Positions 60,682 through 64,000 of a stretch of 64,000 nt of DNA are shown here, piece after piece. How positions within the stretch are numbered: position 1 is the stretch's first letter; each line of letters begins with the position of its first letter. A program made the position numbers and the translations under genes. Location: NCBI RefSeq assembly GCF_040939455.1, contig NC_134120.1:54017001-54081000 (forward strand). Direction: 5' to 3'. Under the pieces are notes generated by a model. It saw nothing but the letters and a program-made list of their open reading frames with translations, did no database searches and was not told the DNA's origin. This stretch comes from Microcebus murinus (lineage: Eukaryota > Chordata > Mammalia > Primates > Cheirogaleidae).

Positions 60682-60865
60682 TAACCAAAGCCAGGAAAGG
60701 ACACAACAAAACAAGAAAACTACAGAGCAATATCCCTTATGAATATAGATGCAAAAATCCTCACTAAAATAATAGCAAACCGAATTCAACAGCACATCAA
60801 AAAAGTAATCTACCATGACCAAGTGGGCTTCATCCCAGGGATGCAAGGATGGTTCAACATAACAT
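60682..60865 (+). mobile_element. L1 ORF2 reverse-transcriptase fragment
   Basis: The + strand reads [20 protein letters not shown], then [20 protein letters not shown] and FN, the conserved reverse-transcriptase segment of L1 ORF2. Only about 184 bp are present, without flanking ORF2 or 3' UTR. It ends in AACATAACATAAAAAAAGAG. It is an isolated internal fragment about 180 bp upstream of the PTPRM exon acceptor. Confidence 0.85.
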
Positions 60866-61042
60866 AAAAAAAGAGAAAAGAGATGCAAAATAGTTCAGTA
60901 ATCCTTTATCGCATTCCTGTGGATATTTTTTTTCTTCTTGACCCTTATTCTACATTTTTGTAAAGAACATCCTTCGTCGTTACTATCCCTCTGTTTACTG
61001 CACAAAATTGTAATTCTTAGTGCCACTTTCTCTTCCTTCTAG

Positions 61043-61130
61043 AGCTTCTTTGAAGGGCAGTCTGCACCATGGGACTCGGCTAAGAAAGATGAGAACAGAA
61101 TGAAGAACAGATATGGGAATATCATTGCAT
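61043..61130 (+). CDS. PTPRM: PTPRM exon, start of phosphatase domain 1 (88 nt)
   Basis: The acceptor AG at 61041-61042 follows TTTCTCTTCCTTCTAG, and the donor is GTAAGT at 61131. The exon starts in phase 0, matching the end of 19795-19982, and contains 29 codons plus one base. It reads [20 protein letters not shown] and then KNRYGNIIA. The NRYGNIIA motif, followed by Tyr from the split codon, is the conserved KNRY segment that opens the first catalytic domain of receptor tyrosine phosphatases and helps recognise phosphotyrosine. The catalytic Cys motif lies in exons beyond the window. At 88 nt (not a multiple of three), loss of this exon would shift the frame. It sits between two direct copies of a 296-bp duplication (59900-60195 and 61852-62146). 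Confidence 0.96.
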
Positions 61131-61479
61131 GTAAGTGTCAACGGTGTCATTGTGCCATTGTAGAACTTTCTTTTCACGTCTGATGAGATTGACCACCAGG
61201 CTCATGAAGTGAGAATTTACAGTGCAATTACTGTCTCCCTCCTGCTGGAAGAGCTAGTGTTATGCTTGTGCTAAAGAAAGGAAAAAATATGTGAATACTC
61301 ATACTTCGCCATTGTGCTCTTGCTGTGGGCCCCTTTTTACTTTTAGATTTCAGGTTAGGGCAACAGAGGTAATGTAAAATGCTGGGAAGGAAAATGCATT
61401 TTAGATGGAGTAAACATAATAGTCCTAATATTTCCCAACTGCTCTGTAAGGATGAATGGAGATCATGCCGCACAGCATG
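61131..61479 (+). other. PTPRM: Start of the next PTPRM intron
   Basis: Intronic sequence after the donor at 61131. No repeat is recognised. Confidence 0.6.
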
Positions 61480-61690
61480 CCTTAGTGCAAGGCGCTCGGA
61501 GTGCTCTGCAAACATTAACACATTAATCCTCTGGACACCGGGTTAGGCAGGTCAGTAACAGCCCCATTTTAAGGACAGGAAACTGAAACTCAGAAGTTAA
61601 ATGATGGTCCCCATATTGCAACACTCATTAGCAAAAGAACTAAGATTATAGCTCAGAAATTCCCAGTGCCTGTGAAACTGATTATTACCA
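61480..61690 (-). mobile_element. MIR SINE
   Basis: AAACATTAACACATTAATCC, GCCCCATTTTAAGGACAGGA and AACTGAAACTCAGAAGTTAA are the reverse complement of the MIR core, diverged. Confidence 0.7.
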
Positions 61691-61851
61691 ATCCATAATG
61701 GCTTGGATGGGTTTTACATCAGCCCAACCTCATTAATGTTCCGTAACAATGCTGCAACGCATGGGAGATTGATGGACCCCCTTCTCCTGGCCTCACCCCA
61801 CTCATTGCCTGCATTAAACTGCTATAAGTCATGCGTGACTGCATCAGAGTA

Positions 61852-62146
61852 CTGACAACGTCCCTGATGCCATTCTCTGGCCCTAACACATTCCAGAATG
61901 GTGCTTTGGTTCTTCTCTTCTTCCTTTGTCTCTTCTTTCTTCCCTTCTCCTCTTCTTTCCCGATGGGTTCCTCTGAGAAGCATTAGTGTGGCAAAGACAA
62001 GAAATCAGTTTGATTGACTCCTGCTCATGACTGTCCTTTTCCTATAACCCCCTCACATAGGGAACTACATAAAGGTAAAATGTGATGTGGACTGAAGTGG
62101 ACATAAAAGTCCCAGGTATTTTTTTCTGCCTGTCCACTGATAGAGG
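61852..62146. repeat. Direct duplication flanking PTPRM exon, copy 2 (295 bp)
   Basis: This is the second copy of 59900-60195, offset by 1952 bp, with the PTPRM exon 61043-61130 between the copies. Confidence 0.96.
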
Positions 62147-62419
62147 CCCACTGCAGTACCCTAACAGAATTAGTACTATTTATAAAGACATGCAAATCTA
62201 AAACAAAACAACAGAAACAAAATGGATTAAGTCTAGAGAACATCTAGCTCGTTGTGTTTTATTACTTACGAGAGAACAAACTTGAAAGGTTTGGATATTC
62301 CGGGGGAACAATATGTTAGCTTTATTGATTGTGAAAGTACTATTACATTTCATTTGCCTGAGTTAACATTTCTTAGTGTGACAGTGCAGATTCCGTAGCA
62401 GGGAATTCCTTTTGACTGC

Positions 62420-62600
62420 AGACATGTTCTATACCAGTACTGTGCCGTACGGTAGCCACCAGCCACACGAGGCTGCCGAGCATGTGGAATGTGGCTGGTG
62501 TAATGGGGGAACAGAATTTTCCATTTTATTTAGTTATAATTATGTTGAATTTAAATAGTACACTAGATTAGATACTCCTGTATTGGACAATGCAGATTAC
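62420..62600 (+). mobile_element. hAT-Charlie type MITE
   Basis: ACTGTGCCGTACGGTAGCCA, CCAGCCACACGAGGCTGCCG, GCATGTGGAATGTGGCTGGT and, at the end, CCTGTATTGGACAATGCAGA match Charlie-derived elements with TGTCCAATACGGTAGCCAC termini. It belongs to the same general type as 45257-45420. Confidence 0.7.
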
Positions 62601-63479
62601 AGTCTGTTTTATAAAAATAAAAGAGAAGGAGCTTACGTATAATATAAAATGTCCCAACTGAGCGTGTTCTTTTTTCCCTTTGGCCACCAAGAAAGCCAAA
62701 CCATCAGCTTTGCAGGGTATAGATGCTAGCGTCGTGTGTTTCGCTGATTGGTTTGAAAGCATGCTGTATTTACTTAGTGCGCGAGTGGTCCTTTGTAGAT
62801 AGGAGATGCTACCCTGAAGTCAGGGGCTGATTGCCCTTGGTGAATGCCGTCAGCACTTGTGGGACCTTTCTTGGCACTGAACACTGAGGCTGCAAAGGTC
62901 ATGGAGATGAAACGTTGTCACTGCCCCCAGGACAAAGCAGCCCGGACAAATATCAGATGGCTGTGGCTGCAGTCCAGTGTGATGACACGGGACTATGTTG
63001 GAGCCGTGCATACAGTGCTCTAGAGGCTCAGAGAAGGAAAACGTGATTTGTCGATCTATATAGACCCTTCCAAGTTCCTTAATGTTCTCTGGGAGCCCAC
63101 TAAAGCCTTGCCATATTAGAAGATTCCAGATTTCTCCTAATGGCTTACAGGATCCTTTCCAAGAGTTCCTTCAGCTCTACAACAAACGCATGGAGATTCA
63201 CAGAGGCAAACTGGGGACTTCCCTTCACACACCAAGTGGCAGGGGATGTTGATGAGCCTCTGTCCTGCAGGCACTAAAACAGCACCAGCGTGGGCCTCGT
63301 GCTAAGCGCTCAGACCCGGCCTCAGGTGTGCTCGGAGACCCAGCTGGCCTTTCTCCAGCGTACCTCTCACTCTGCCTCTTCCTGATGTACTGTTTAATAT
63401 CTACTCTTGGTAGACACTTGAGAAATCTTTTTGAACAATTAGTGAAAAAATTAATAATTTTTAATTCATAAATTAATTA
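62601..63479. other. Intronic sequence, nothing recognised
   Basis: Unique sequence. No exon is seen; the next PTPRM exon (after the split Tyr codon) was not found before the window ends. Confidence 0.5.
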
Positions 63480-63690
63480 ATTAGCATTTGTTGAGCACTT
63501 ACCTATGGTGTGCTAGACACCACTCTAAGCACTTTTCACATATTAATTCATTCCCTCCCTACTACAGCATAGGTAATATTATTGTATCTATTTTACAGGT
63601 GAGGCAGTTGAGGCATCAAGAGGGTAAAAGGGTTACACAGTTAATAAGATGTGGAGGCAGGATTCCAACCCAGGAACATTTTTTATAACC
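63480..63690 (-). mobile_element. MIR SINE
   Basis: GCATTTGTTGAGCACTTACC, TCTATTTTACAGGTGAGGCA and GATTCCAACCCAGGAAC form the reverse complement of a nearly complete MIR (TTGAGCACTTACTATGTGCC...TTTACAGATGAGG...TTCGAACCC). Confidence 0.85.
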
Positions 63691-64000
63691 ACCACATCAT
63701 GGTCTTCACCGGCCAGCGTCAAGGACGAGGGGCAGGAAGATGACATTAGCCCTTTCCTCTCCATCCTTCATCTCCCCAGGGCTCCCCAAATAACATACAA
63801 CTTGAGTAAAAGCTGTGCACTCAGAGGTAGCTTCAAGGTAATTCCTCTCCCCTCAGCTGGCGCCCAAGGCCCCTGTAGAAAATTTCTGGAGCAGCCACCG
63901 TTAGGGTTAGGGCCTTCCGCAGAAGTTCTGTTCTAATAACTTCATGGCTGTTGCCTAAGAAGGACAGTGGAGACAGGGTCTGATTTATGTTTAATTTTTA
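63691..64000. other. Intronic sequence to window end
   Basis: Nothing recognised. A short telomere-like GTTAGGGTTAGGGCC at 63900-63914 is too brief to mean anything. Confidence 0.5.

Noticed and set aside
63900..63914. Telomere-like GTTAGGGTTAGGG
   Set aside because: Only two hexamers, consistent with chance.

Overview
This is a vertebrate nuclear genomic window from a primate, most likely a Malagasy lemur and plausibly a mouse lemur (Microcebus). Three things point there: an Alu with the extra linker segment typical of strepsirrhine Alus (14241-14563); several copies of an L1 3' UTR, ending in TTTGTACCCCCATAATATG, that I associate with lemurs; and a short TTAA-flanked piggyBac-type element (44502-44798) of the kind described from the mouse lemur. 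The genus call is inference.

The window lies inside one protein-coding gene on the + strand, PTPRM (receptor-type protein tyrosine phosphatase mu, a type IIB cell-adhesion phosphatase). Six exons can be read with canonical splice sites and compatible phases: 10746-10897, 14769-14843, 15070-15096, 19062-19073, 19795-19982 and 61043-61130. They run from the basic stretch just inside the membrane to the start of the first phosphatase domain. Two are microexons of 27 and 12 nt. Both are phase-symmetric and together encode a 13-residue insert, which equals the length difference I recall between the two catalogued human isoforms. The other exons form the constitutive frame. The transmembrane and ectodomain exons lie upstream of the window, and most of the catalytic domain lies downstream.

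Layout: 1-10745 is intron holding an L1 3' end, an old antisense L1 interrupted by an Alu, and a nearly complete dead Tigger1 DNA transposon. 10746-19982 is the juxtamembrane exon cluster. 19983-61042 is a 41-kb intron with L1s in both orientations (densest at 29.9-38.1 kb and 46.6-49.0 kb), a MaLR LTR carrying the piggyBac insertion, hAT and pogo MITEs, and long unique stretches. 61043-61130 is the exon that opens phosphatase domain 1, and it sits between two copies of a 296-bp direct duplication.

I found no second protein-coding gene, tRNA, rRNA, snRNA, CRISPR array or bacterial-type feature. The points most worth following are the microexon pair, the piggyBac and hAT insertions, the duplication flanking the 88-nt exon, a perfect hairpin inside Tigger1 that looks like a template-switch product, and an unclassified inverted repeat at 54.4-55.4 kb.
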